Source of the DNA: Cyanodermella asteris
Taxonomy: Eukaryota > Ascomycota > Lecanoromycetes > Ostropales > Stictidaceae
Direction: 5' to 3'
NCBI GenBank assembly: GCA_900618795.1
Contig: UYJD01000005.1
Coordinates: 404,811 to 468,810 of the forward strand
DNA length: 64,000 nucleotides
In this document: positions 1-11,512 of the stretch, in pieces
How the letters are laid out: every line of letters begins with the position of its first letter
How positions within the stretch are numbered: position 1 is the stretch's first letter
Notes under the pieces: generated by a model
Seen by the model: only the letters and a program-made list of their open reading frames with translations
Database searches by the model: none
Told to the model about the DNA's origin: nothing
Position numbers and translations under genes: made by a program

Positions 1-712
1 TGCCATCTTCGGTGCTGGGTGAGTACTCCGCCTTATCCCTACCTTGTCCATGCTGTGTTCGATCCCCAGCCTGGCGCTAATCATCTGTTTCTAGTGTCAT
101 TCTCCTCTTCTCGGCGATCTTCACATTTCTTGTAGATGCCTGTAAGCTCCAAATTACTCAAACTTCGAGGCATCAATCATGAGAGTTGGCTGACAAATAT
201 AGACCCCACATATGCAGCAAGTGCACTGGCTGCGAATAGCTTTGCGCGATCCTCATTTGCAGCTGCATTTCCGCTCTTCGGCGTGCAAAGTAAGTTAAGA
301 CAACGGGTGGCTGCGCGCAGAAGCATCGATGGCGTGCAGGAGATTACGATACTGACGTATGTTGTAGTGTACAACAAACTTGGCTACCAGTGGGCGACAA
401 GTCTTCTTGCCTTCCTTACTTTGGCAAGGGCCCCGTTTCCGTAAGTCACGACGTCCATTCCAGTCCGTATATCACGCTGTGTCTAGGTTTTAGTCGCCGC
501 TCATGGTCTGTTTGAGATGGTTTAGTCGGGTGAGATGACCGCCAGCCCCTTGCTACCGCGACCGATGCATAAGTGGCGTGTGCGACATTCCGACCTTGTG
601 GCGTTTTGGAAGCTGGCTGGAGAATAGCACTGGCTAACAGGGGTCTAGCTTTATCTTCTTCAAATACGGCAAGCGCATACGCGGCGCAAGCCGTTTCGCA
701 ACCTCCAAGTAG
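1..712 (+). CDS. MFS drug:H+ antiporter (DHA1-like), C-terminal part only
   Basis: The 3' end of a gene that enters from the left edge. Five exons can be spliced in frame: 1-18, 95-141, 203-289, 368-440 and 649-712 (TAG stop). Introns are GT-AG, of 76, 61, 78 and 208 nt. The joined peptide reads through the last transmembrane helices of a major facilitator transporter: the AIFGAG and VILLFSAIFTFLVDAY segments, then YAASALAANSFARSSFAAAF, then MYNKLGYQWATSLLAFL, then a short basic cytoplasmic tail (FKYGKRIRGASRF). These are the conserved C-terminal blocks of fungal 12-helix multidrug/polyamine proton antiporters of the plasma membrane. The last intron is longer than its neighbours, so its borders are less sure. 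Substrate cannot be told. A paralogue with the same tail pattern lies at 26725-28761. Confidence 0.85.
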
Positions 713-3700
713 GGTATGACAGTCATGGGCGCGTGCCACGCTAGAACAAGGCAGTGACGATCCCGCGGAGTCGCTGCGTAAGTGTTCAGCAGACATCGAG
801 GTCGCTTCTCGTTGAGCGGGCTCACCTGGCGTGAGCAATACTAGGGCCGTGCTCATGGCAGCTGGGGAAAGTTGACAGCTGAGACACGGAATAGGGCACG
901 GTGCACTATCCAATGCCGGCGGTCGCGACTTGTGTAAGTCGACAGACTGAGCGGTGCTGGTGGATTGAGACGCACTTCGATTGGCAAGTATGGCAATCAG
1001 GCCTTCGGCTAGCACAGGGTGGTACAGACGGGCCGGCTGCCGGCAACATCCCCGTTGACATGGAGGCCCACAAGTCCAATCAGCAGCATAAAACCCGGTT
1101 TGAAAAGCCGCCTCTCGCGCCCACCTCGCGCAGACCTCGTGTCCACTGCATCTTATTTTGTCGGACCGATATGCGAGTCGCTCGGCGGCTTTTTTATGCC
1201 CAAGCACTGGTGCTTCACCGGTAAATCCCCGTGTCTCAGTCTGACAGCTGTCCAACCGTTCGCCTACCATGGAACGGATAGGCTGGCATGCACTTTTCAG
1301 GAGCAGGACTTCGCTGAGCGGATCCCCCGAAGGTACTCGGACGGTGGACGAGCAAGGGACTGTGCCCCGTGTGACAGCAACGTGCGCAGGCAGGACATTG
1401 GGCACGTCGGCGCTTATGGCAAAACGTGTTGCGAGGGCTCGTGCGCAGCAGTAGTGAGAGGTTCAAAATGGAATATGCAGTGTCCAAATAAAGCCTTGAT
1501 GCGAGAGCAGTGTAGCGATCGCGTGCAGCATGTCGGACAATGACACGCAGATAGACCGCCCCTTGTGACCGAGACGCAGCCGTCGACAAAACAAGTACAG
1601 TCCGGCATGACCGCACGCGAATGCAGCGCAGGGCAAAGTACTGCGATGTGGTGCGCTGCGGACGATCTGTCGCGTGGATCTTGATACACGGCTGGCGTTT
1701 TCTGGAAGATGAAAGAATTATATAATAGATTGATACACCCTTGAGCGATCTCCAGGTCGCGTGACTTTATGGCGCCATTGAGTCAGATTCGAGGATTTTG
1801 AGGCCTGTCGCGAGACCAGGCAATTGACAAGGGGCGAATCCAGGGTGGAAGATGATGGCACTGTATCACAGCCTTGCGAACTCAAAGCATAGTCCACACC
1901 AGATGGATGGGAAGGGCAGCACCATCGACATCAGGCCCACAAAGTCACATGCGCAGCAATGACATTATTGCGCAGTAGATCAAGTAGGGCAGCGAGAGAG
2001 GGATGCTGCTAGGGCCACCAGTTCGAGCCGGCCGAAGGTTGACGCAGCAGCGTTGCCTATTGCAAGCAATGCTCCGTGTTTGGGCAGCAGGCGGACGCAT
2101 AAAGTGGATATTTACGTCCAGACAGGAACGCAGTGTCATGGTTGGATCCTTCGAAGCAGACCCGCCAGGGTACGGTATTGAAGGCCCATGGTCCAGTCGT
2201 CGACAGCGGAGTGAAGTCCCAAGTCGGCACGTGAGCAATTTGAACGTCGAATGGGAGGCGGCGAAGGCGAGAAATGCAGAGAGAAAGAGGCCGATGCTCA
2301 GGGGAATACTTGATTGTTGGATAAGAGTGAACTTGTCGATACTGCAGCGCACGGGGCTTCACGACGAAAGCGTGGTACTCGTGGCACGGCAGTGAGTGAG
2401 CATTGCAGGATCGAAGCGCTGGCATGACAACCTCGCAGCGCAGCACAGCACGCAGGCACAGAACAGCCGGCGGGATGGGTCGAGGCAAGGCACAAAGACT
2501 GTGGCACCCGATCTCGAGTCAGTGATGGTGTATTATTAGTGCAGTGGCAGCAGTTTACAGTCGAGGCGTGCGTAGGAGCAGAAGACACATACAATGCAAA
2601 AAAGCGACATTCCGGCCGTCTGAACGAGCGAACGGCATGTAGGCTGCTTACCTGGAGCATGGATTTTGCGCGAAGCAGTCGTGGGGGCCGGGTGGTTGAG
2701 TAAGTAGTTGGTACCTAGTTGTGAGATTGAGTGAGATGAGAAAAGTGTTGGAGGTGTGGAGGTACGTAGCGGAGAAGAGGGGCCTGTGATTGGTCAGCAG
2801 GCGAAAAGTATCAAATGCGCCTCGGCCCTCCAGACTTGACTCGAACCCTGTCACGACTCACCTCACGACACGACACCACTGGTATGCTCTTCGGCTCCTT
2901 CAAAATCTCACTCCCCGGTACCTCACAGCCTGGCTGACTGACTGACACCTTCAGCTCACTGCCCGCCCGCTCGTGGCTCCGACAAGTCGACCTGACAGGC
3001 CCGCCGCTGAGCTTAGCTCTGCGCTTGCATTGGTGCCGTCAGTTCATTCGAAACCTCTTCAACGCTCAAATTACCCTCTCTACATTTCGCCTCACGCCGG
3101 CGTCGATCCAGATCTCGCTTGCACTGTTGCGTTCACTGTCCGCCTGATCAACAACACACCACGCGAGATAGATGGTGCCGCTGTTCGCAACGCCCATGTC
3201 CTGGCCACGCTGCAATTCCTCTGCAAGGGCGCGACGATAGACGACTCCACTCGCTCAATCTCGACGCTGCCACCATCCAGCGCCCTGGGTTGCTTCTGCA
3301 CCTGTGCCACTCGGCAGGGCCCCCAGTCACGATCACCCTCGTTGCAGCATCCTCCTGCCACTGATCGTTCGTTATTCTCCATCACCAGGTATGCAAGCAC
3401 CCAGTATTACCGCATCTTGTTCCTCAATCCAGCCATCCCTGGCCTGCTACTCCACCCAGCTTTCCTCTTTCAATGATGCCTTGACCGGCGGATGCGTCTC
3501 TGCGCCAGCATGCATTATATCCCAGCAGGATCGGGCTGATGCGCCGAAATAGTAGTGGGTTCAGTCCACTTGACACTTCCAGCCGATTAATTGACACGGC
3601 ATCTGCGCAACTCGTCCAGTCCAGATTCGGCCGAGTGGGCTACCCGCCCCGACTGTCTGAAGCCCACGCTTCTGATCTTGTCCTCCCTATACCCACAAGC

Positions 3701-4236
3701 TCGCAGATTCGACTCTGACAGAGGCTTGCTGTCCGCCCGGCCCGCTGGCTTTCCAGGTCCTTACCCCGGCCATCCACTAGATACCCTACACTTGACGTGC
3801 GCCACCATCATTCTCCAGCCTAGAACTTAGACCCCTATTTCCCAAGCGCTTTCCCGTCTCGGCTTTGCCTTGACCGAGTCCTGGTCTGAGCCTACATCTA
3901 CAGAAGGAACCACACCCATCTCGAAGGCCGGCTATTGTCGAAGGATCCGCCTATTTTACTCGGCTGAAGCCAACTCCCATTGGTAACCCCCCGTTGGCAC
4001 CCCCCCTCGGTAAACACTAGTCTCTCCAGATCGCAGGATCCAAGCCGACCTTTGATACGCATGCCAACCACCATTGCCGCGTCGATCCGATCATAGAGTT
4101 GCGGGACGGCCCATATCCTGGTAATCATCTCTTTCACAGCGACTGTCATCTGGATCTTACCCTGCCAAGACAGTATTTGGATTTCTGGTTTCGTGCCTAA
4201 GCAGGTTGAGACTGCCCATACTTCTGTTCATATACC
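713..4236. other. Gene-poor interval, including a pyrimidine-rich leader of ERT1
   Basis: No convincing gene on either strand over 3.5 kb. The open frames here have patchy, Cys/Ser-rich translations without family motifs, and the longest (minus strand, 446-1405) partly overlaps the last MFS exon. From about 2880 to 4236 the plus strand becomes visibly rich in C and T with few purine tracts. This is typical of promoter and 5' leader DNA of fungal genes and fits the transcription-factor gene that starts at 4237. Confidence 0.5.
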
Positions 4237-6401
4237 ATGGCTTCGAGCGAGGATCATGATGAGGGCTCGCAGTCTGCTTCTCCCGGAAGCACTGGCGAAA
4301 TGAACGAATCTTCGACCATGGACCAGGATGTCAAAGATGAAGGCCAAACCAACGGACAAGGTGAAGTAAAGAAGAAGGACCCCAAGGATCCATCAAGGCC
4401 ACGACGTAAGAAAGCTAGACGGGCGTGCCATGCATGTCAGAGAGCACATTTGACGTGCGGTAGGTCTGCCGTCGAACCCGATGTGAACCCTTACTAACAA
4501 GGCATCAGGCGACGAACGGCCGTGTCAACGCTGCATCAAGAGAGGTCTCGCAGATCAGTGCTGTGATGGTGTACGGAAGAAGGCCAAATACCTTCACGAC
4601 ACCCCCAATGAAGCTTTCCTGCCTGGTGGGATGAGCCGCTATGGCTATATGGAGAATCTACGACACCAGCAACGACCCGAGCCACAGATCCCGTTTTACT
4701 TGTCCCCCGGCACTGAGGTCTTTCCCCAGATGCAGGGTCAGGCAGCTGGATACCCGCTATACCAGCAATGCAGCAGTCCGCCTCATGGTAGGGAGTCATC
4801 AGTCATGGGGCCTAAGCCTTTCATGCCACCAACACCTACTGCGCCTTCCGCTTTCTCATCACCGAACAACACACAGCCAAACATGCAGAGCCTTCTCGAT
4901 GCTGCTCAAAGGTCTATGTCCATGGATCAAGCCGCTTCTGTGCCTGAGCCTTTTGGACAGACCTTCTTTGACCCCAACGATCTCTCCAAGTATAACTTTG
5001 ATCCTTCAACATTCAATTTCGGCAACCACTACGGCGCGTTGGAATTCGGAATGCTGGGTCACATGGCCACGGGTGCAGCAGAAACACCTCCAAGCGACGC
5101 AACTACCCAGTTAGGTCAAAACTACACCAGCCCGGCTACGGTCACCGGTTTTGGCGATAGTCCGGCACGAGACAGAAGTTTCTCACAAGGAGGCGATCCG
5201 TCTATGGGCTGGCAACAGCCTTCGTTGCCTCCAGATATCGGCCGCATGGATCATCAAGGGCAATATAGCAACGTGAACCAGCACGCGCAAACACCTCGTC
5301 AGAAGCCGCTGCCCATGGCGATACCAATGAACTTTGCCCATACAGTCGATCTCTCTGGTAGGCCGACAGGCACACTCACACCTCCGGCAACGGACTCTAT
5401 CTCTTACCCCTCCGGTCCCCCCGGCATCAATGTGAGCAGTGCTTCGGACATGTTCTCAAACGAGAACGGGCCGCCATCCTCTGTACTCGCAACTGCCAAG
5501 TTATTCGCTCCTCAACAACCCAACCGCAACACCTCCTCGATATACTCGTCTGTCCACAAACAGTACTCCTACGTCACTTCTTGGCACAATCTCACCGCTT
5601 TCATGAAGAAGCGGTTTTCCACAGAGAAGACATTGCGCATCGCAAGAGCCATCTCTGCCTTCAGACCTTCCTTCATCGGAGCTACAAAATCGCTGAGCAA
5701 GGACGACCTCATTTTCATGGAAAAATGTTTCCAACGAACTTTGACAATGTTCGAAGACTTCCTCACCATGTCTTGCACTCCTACCATTGTATGCCGGCGT
5801 ACAGGTGAAGTTGCTGCGGTCAGCGATGAATTCGTCCAACTCACTGGCTGGTCACGCGACGTTCTATTGGGCAAGGAAGCAAACTTGAACGCTAACAGCG
5901 GCCGCTCATATGATGATTACACTGGCGATGCCGGCACTGGATCCTATCCTGGCTCGGGTGCAGCTACCTCCAGCAATCTACGCGGCGGCGTGACTACGCC
6001 GCGCATGACTGAAGGCGCTGTTGAGACTTCGCGACCGCAAGCTGTCTTCCACGCTGAACTGATGGATGATGACAGTGTCATCGATTTCTTCGAAGGCTTC
6101 GCTCGGCTCGCGTTCGGAGAGCCGCGTGGTAAGGTCGAGACGCGGGTCAAATTGCTCAAGTATCGCACCAAAGCTGACGTTGCAAACAATGGCTTCTCTG
6201 GGAGAATCAAAAGCGAACATACAGGCGGATATGGTGCAGATGATAACGTCATTGACTGCCAATGTGTCTGGACAATCAAACGCGACACATTTGACCTCCC
6301 CATGATGATTATCATGAACGTAAGTTAGCGCCCTCTTTTGTTGCGACGCGTGGATTTATGATACATGCTAACATGACCAGTTCTTACCGGATCTAACTTG
6401 A
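4237..6401 (+). CDS. ERT1: Zn2Cys6 transcription activator of gluconeogenesis, ERT1/AcuK family
   Basis: A nuclear regulator that, in the ERT1/AcuK family, switches on gluconeogenic genes such as PEP carboxykinase and fructose-1,6-bisphosphatase on non-fermentable carbon. Exons are 4237-4459, 4509-6319 and 6381-6401, giving 684 residues. The binuclear zinc cluster is complete, with cysteines at residues 64, 67, 74, 80, 83 and 92 ([20 protein letters not shown]), followed by the family signature RKKAKYLHD. The first intron splits the zinc cluster. A PAS-like region occupies about residues 480-650, with [19 protein letters not shown] and [13 protein letters not shown]. The last short exon restores the usual ending MNFLP; without it the frame stops after MNVS. 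The middle is Pro/Ser/Gln-rich and probably disordered. The start follows a pyrimidine-rich leader. Family assignment is secure; target genes are inferred from the family. Confidence 0.93.
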
Positions 6402-7308
6402 TCTGATCTGTCGTCTATCAGTTCCGATACGCGGGACTCGCCTGGACGCGTTGTCTCTTTGCAACTAATTCAATTCACTACGTCTCGAGGCAAAGTCTAC
6501 CTACGACAATAATCTGCAAATAGCTGCCCTCGGCGACGCCTTACACGTACACACTGTTTTGCTTGGCAAGAATCGGCGTTCTGGAGATCGGTTGATGTCT
6601 TAACATTTGGATAGGGCGAGCGCACTGTGACGAAGACCACGAAGCAATGGATGCGGAGGAAAAGTTCTTGTTTGTGTCTTGAATCAGCGTGGTGACGACT
6701 ATCACGATGCATCCTGTGAAATGAATTCATTTTGACATGAAGTATCGCATTGTGTGTGAACTCGATAAACTTTGTTGGGGGCCATGGCTTTGTCATGTCT
6801 CCTAGTCTTTCTAACATGATGTGATACTTGTTCACGCTGAGTGGGTCCTGGCTGGTCCCGTACAAGTATCTGCATCCTTCTCTTCAGCTATTTGATGGAA
6901 TTGACGCGGATCAATACAATTAACATGTCTTGAGAGTTGAGCTTTGAGAATGCGCCGTAAATAGACTTGTTACCGGCTTGTTTATCTACTTTTGCTTCAG
7001 TTCATTGACACAGTCCGCAGGACGTGGGGGTCTCGAAGTCAATGCTCGGCGCGCAATCGGATCCTAGCTTTCGACCTCGGACCACAACTCCGGTTCATTT
7101 CTAGGGCAGCTGCGAAACACTCTGCCATTTGTGAATGAATCAACCACATTCCACCGTTTCAATTGCCGCTCGCCGGGGGGCATCTTTGACGGCTTTCCAC
7201 CGCCATGGTCGCTTTCGCTTCAGATTTCTGTTATTCCATTCTGCGGTGACCCGCCCTCAGCTGTGAGCAAACCTATCAGCTCCCACCAACTAGCAGCCCA
7301 CAGACATC
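6402..7308. other. Intergenic, no gene seen
   Basis: Spacer between ERT1 and MED7. The open frames on the minus strand (around 6500-6865) show no family motif and lie where the ERT1 3' UTR would be. The final 200 nt probably carry the MED7 promoter and leader. Confidence 0.5.
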
Positions 7309-8213
7309 ATGTCTGGTGAACAGCCCATGGACGACGAGCAGGATCAAGGGCTGCAGAGCGTCTTTCCCGGACCACCGCCATACTGGGAGTTCTTCACGTC
7401 GGACAATATCGAGCAGCTACAGCGCCTGCGCGACGAGGCCGGCGTCAAAGACGACCAAGTGCTCCCGTCGGAACTCGCGAAAGCTGTGACGATACCTGCT
7501 GAGGCTGAGGGCTCGGGGCTTGAGTTCCTGCTCCCACCGCCTGCGCCCGTTGACGGAGTTCACTGGACGTTTGGGCAGAAGAGAAGCGTGAGTTCACACC
7601 CTCGACAGGCCACTCTATCTTCGCCCTTACCGACACGGCGCGTTCACTTTACTCATACAGCGCCTTGCAGATACACCCAAATGTCGCACCGCTAGATCAA
7701 CATACGCCCGTCTTACACAAGGATCCGCCGGATCCCGCTGAGTTGACCCGCCTCACCCGTGCCGGCCTCCTCAGCTTCCTCGAATTCGTCCACTCCATGG
7801 CTGTCAACCCGGATGCGCAAGAGTACGGTACGCGATGGGAACATATGCGGGATATCATGCTCAACGTCTACCGCGTACTGAACGTTTACCGGCAGTGGGC
7901 GGCGCGCGAGGACATGATTCGATTACTTGAACAAAGGGTTCAGCGCGCACGAGACGAGATTTGGGCGATTGACGAGCTGGAGAAGAGGACGAACGAATTG
8001 ATGGTGCAGATTCAAAAGGATGCTACGGCGGCTGCTGGTGATGTGGTGGAGAAGAAGGCGAACGGCGATGCGATGGAGGTTGATATGACGAACGCCACGG
8101 CGGGGGAGGAGACGCAGGCAGGGCGGGACGACAGAAACTTATGGGGTCTTGTCAGCGCGGTGGATGTAGAGCCTGAGGATGGGCCTGCTCCTCAGCCTGA
8201 GCCTGGAGAGTAG
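7309..8213 (+). CDS. MED7: Mediator complex subunit 7 (middle module)
   Basis: MED7 is part of the middle module of Mediator, pairing with MED21 and MED10 and bridging gene-specific regulators to RNA polymerase II in the nucleus. Exons 7309-7587 and 7671-8213 join in phase 0 across an 83 nt intron and give 273 residues. The N-terminus has the hallmark FPGPPPYWEFFT, followed by PPPAPVDGVHWTFG. The second exon begins IHPNVAPLDQHTPVL and continues with the helical segments LTRLTRAGLLSFLEFVHSM and MRDIMLNVYRVLNVYRQWAA, then a coiled coil (about residues 190-225). The tail is acidic. An alternative acceptor ten bases upstream would break the frame, which fixes the junction. After the TAG the same frame stays open for 130 more codons (see the next entry). 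MED13 lies 1 kb downstream on the same strand. Confidence 0.93.
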
Positions 8214-8606
8214 TTATCCCCGGGTAGAGCACAGCTTCCACCTTTGTCAATACCGACCGCGGAGGACTTGCAGCCGACATCCCATCGCATCAAGGCTGAG
8301 CCTATCGATCATCGATACTTCCCCGAGTCCTTTCAATTCGAGGCCTATCCACACAATCCGCAGGCTGCCAATCAGACGACAGCACCACAGCCTTATGCTG
8401 AACCTAATGCGCTAGGTCTCGTGGAACGGCTTTCAGAGCTACTAGCCTCGAACATGAGTTCCTCGAACGATGAAGAAGGACCAGACAGGCAGGTCCGATT
8501 GTGTGAGCGAGATGAAGACTATGAGTCTAGAGACGATAGCACAGCTGCCGTGACAGAGCCGGGTGATCAGGTTGCAGCGAGGCATGCTAAGCGAAGCAGC
8601 TCATGA
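8214..8606 (+). other. In-frame open extension behind the MED7 stop codon
   Basis: Directly after the MED7 TAG at 8211-8213 the same reading frame remains open to a TGA at 8604-8606. The first ATG in the frame is only near 8454, so this is not an obvious separate gene. The translation looks protein-like rather than random: acidic and Pro/Ser-rich, with a consensus SUMO-type motif (IKAEP), a short amphipathic stretch (LGLVERLSELLASN) and a charged end. It may be a C-terminal extension reached by alternative splicing or readthrough, a remnant, or chance. The stop context (TAG TTA) is not a known strong readthrough context. Confidence 0.3.
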
Positions 8607-9226
8607 GAGCATACCGGATGTCTTCCTGATCTGGACTGCCCCGCGAGATAGTAGGACACTATTGCTGTAGCAGAAGCCAGTGTACTTAAGCTCTATTCTC
8701 CTGAAGGCCGCATATGAAAACAATGGAAGCCTCGGCCAGGTGCAGCGCAGGGATGAGGAGAACAGACGAGGTTGATAGATCCACGGAAAGTCATGCGCAG
8801 AACGACTATGGAAGCAACCTGAAATCCATAGCTTCTGTATGCTCCTCAGCTCAGCCTTCCCAACAAGCTTTATAGTACTATACGCTCCATCCGAGTTCAG
8901 CTGTTCCTGTTGCTTTTCAAGAACGGACTCGACCGTCGGTCTCAAGCACGTCAAGCGTGATTAGTCAGCGCATTGAGCTGCGCGTCAAATGGGCCTGAAA
9001 GCGTCGACGTGATTGATAGCATCGAAATCTGCAAAATCCATGATTGACCGTGCTGGCGCGAAGTTGTCTAGTTGGAGAAAATGAACAAACCTGGAACGTC
9101 TCGTCGAATCCCTTCTCGCAAAACCTGGTCTGTGATCCCGCCTCAAACCGCCTCAAGAGAAGCTCAACGGACCAACATCACGGCGTTCATGTATAGGCAG
9201 CGTGTCTCAAAAGCAGGGTGCCTGAC
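8607..9226. other. Intergenic, no gene supported
   Basis: Spacer before MED13. Several short frames are open on both strands (for example minus strand 8601-8954), but none has a plausible start or a family motif. The 3' part probably holds the MED13 promoter. Confidence 0.4.
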
Positions 9227-11476
9227 ATGCTGATCTCATCAGAGGCGCCAACGAATGTATATTGCGTCGTACGTCATGCGCATATTACCTTTAATTAACT
9301 TCAAGCTGACTTTTTGCCTTTTAGGAAAACGTTCTCTTCATCCAGTGGAATGTGTTTGGGACCGACATTACCGCTCCAGACCGCCGTTCTTGGGCTCCGG
9401 ACTCGGCCTTCTCAATTCTTGACCAGGCTTGGAGAGACTTTGTGGGGGATGGTTATCGTGCCTGTCATGCTTTCAGGGCGAAGGTTCTGTGGGTCTTTGA
9501 GCTCTCAAACTCCTTCTCCTCTGGCCGCCATCAATTGCCCCTGAACAACATAGTCAAGAAGCATCAGCTCAAAAGTGAGTCCAGTGTGCTAGCAATGTCA
9601 CGTTGTTATTTTCTCCTTTTGCCTCCATGCGTTACGGGTGCTCTACTATTGCATGGCGCCTTTCGTGCAGAGCACGTACTGACATGGGCTTCCACTGGTA
9701 GAAATATCCTTCGGTGCGTTGAGAGCCTCTGACATCGAGTCACTGAACCGTGCTGCGCAACATCCAACTGGCCCGAGCCATAGTCAGAGACCCAGCCAGA
9801 ATGGCCCTGGCAGTCCTCTCCCCGATACTCAATCCCCGACCACGACCGAATTCGACCACAAAGGCTCTGAAGCTGCACCAGGGGCATTTCAGCCTACGAC
9901 GAAACAAATTTACGATGCGTTCATCACTGCGACATATGACCTGCTTTTATTTGAGCTTGCTTCGAATCTTACTGTGATATCCCTTTGTGCCAACTTTTTC
10001 GTTCATTTGGAGTCCCGACATCTCGATCCACATCACGCTCCTTATCATCCTGTTGGTCTTCCCAGCACTTCTCGACCACCAAACTTTCATGTTAAAACTA
10101 CCTCGACGATTGGCGTTGAATGGTTACCAAACGGACGCTTCTTTGTGGCTATTTGTCCCGCGCGTGCTCCTGTTGAGCCTTTATCTACCATCCTTCGTCT
10201 ATATGACATTGTACCTTGGGCAGATTGTTATATAGCACCGTTCGGTATCAAGTTGCCGCCCGGGAGCGTTCGTCGAAAGAAGCCAGAGACATCCATCCGA
10301 CGACTTTCCAGCAGCGGTGGACAGTCCCAACGCCAAGCAATTGTCTCAATGCTTGGGCGGAGGGGTATTCACATTCACAGTGAGGAAGAATGGGTTATTT
10401 GTTATTTTCAGGCACAGAACGAGAATCTGCCGCCTGCAATTCATGGACATTGCTTGATGTGGCCGTCAAGTCTGGTATATGTCCAAGCTTCCTCGGCGCA
10501 GCCCGGCTGGTGGTACGGTCCGGTCAGACCGCAGGACATTAGTGATCCATTTGACACTTCGATGTCAAAAGAGGCCACGACCAACAAACCTTCCCGTACA
10601 GTTCAAATCGACGATGACCCACGGAAGGATGAAAGAGATCCTTTTGCCCACATTCTCGAGAATGCACATGCCGGTGGAATGAACTTTATATATCCGACCC
10701 CACCTGACCTTCTCCGTTCGCAGCCCAGCTCTCACCTCCACCGGCCGAGCGCTTTCTCTGCTCCTACTCCCGCCACGATCAGTTCTATACCAGCTCCTGG
10801 AGATGGTGAAACGCCTTCGGTTTTGCCAGACGTTGCAATGTCACCCGACCGAGACGTTGATATCAGACTAGGAGACGCCGACGATCACGATGATCTCTTT
10901 GGTGATCTGGCTCTCCAGATGGGTGCAGATGCCATTCATGACGACGACTTTGGTTTCTTCGATGTTCAGCGGCCTCCCACTGGAACAAGTGGCGCAGGTG
11001 GGCTTACACTCGTGGGCACGGTCCTTGCTCCCTCTCCCGCAATTACTTCAGGTGTGTCAAGTCTGCAAGAGATGGCTAGTCCCGAGCCTGTTAGACATGT
11101 TCCTCCTAAGGAGCAACCGCAGGAAGATGTTGTGATGCAAGACGACGCCACCTCGGCTGTACCAGCATATACTGCGATTATCAGTCCAGAACCGGCCCGT
11201 GATCTGACTCGACAGCCGTCGACCATGGATGACAAATACATGTCTGGAGGTCTATACAGCCAAACAAGATCGAGCGGTCCAATGTCTAAGAATCCGCGCC
11301 AGCCACCTCCTCTGCTAAAAAGCATACCTATAATCACAAAACCAAATCTTAAACATGACCTTTCAGACTCAAGTTCTGACGAGACGAGCGACGATTCTGA
11401 TTACAATGACAACGACTACAATAACGACGAAGATGATGATGGAGACGACGATTACGACGAGGAAAATGAATTCGGA

Positions 11477-11512
<36 letters not shown>

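Noticed and set aside
446-1405. 319-codon minus-strand open frame
   Set aside because: Overlaps the last MFS exon and intron in antisense, starts without support, and has a patchy Cys/Ser-rich translation with no motif.
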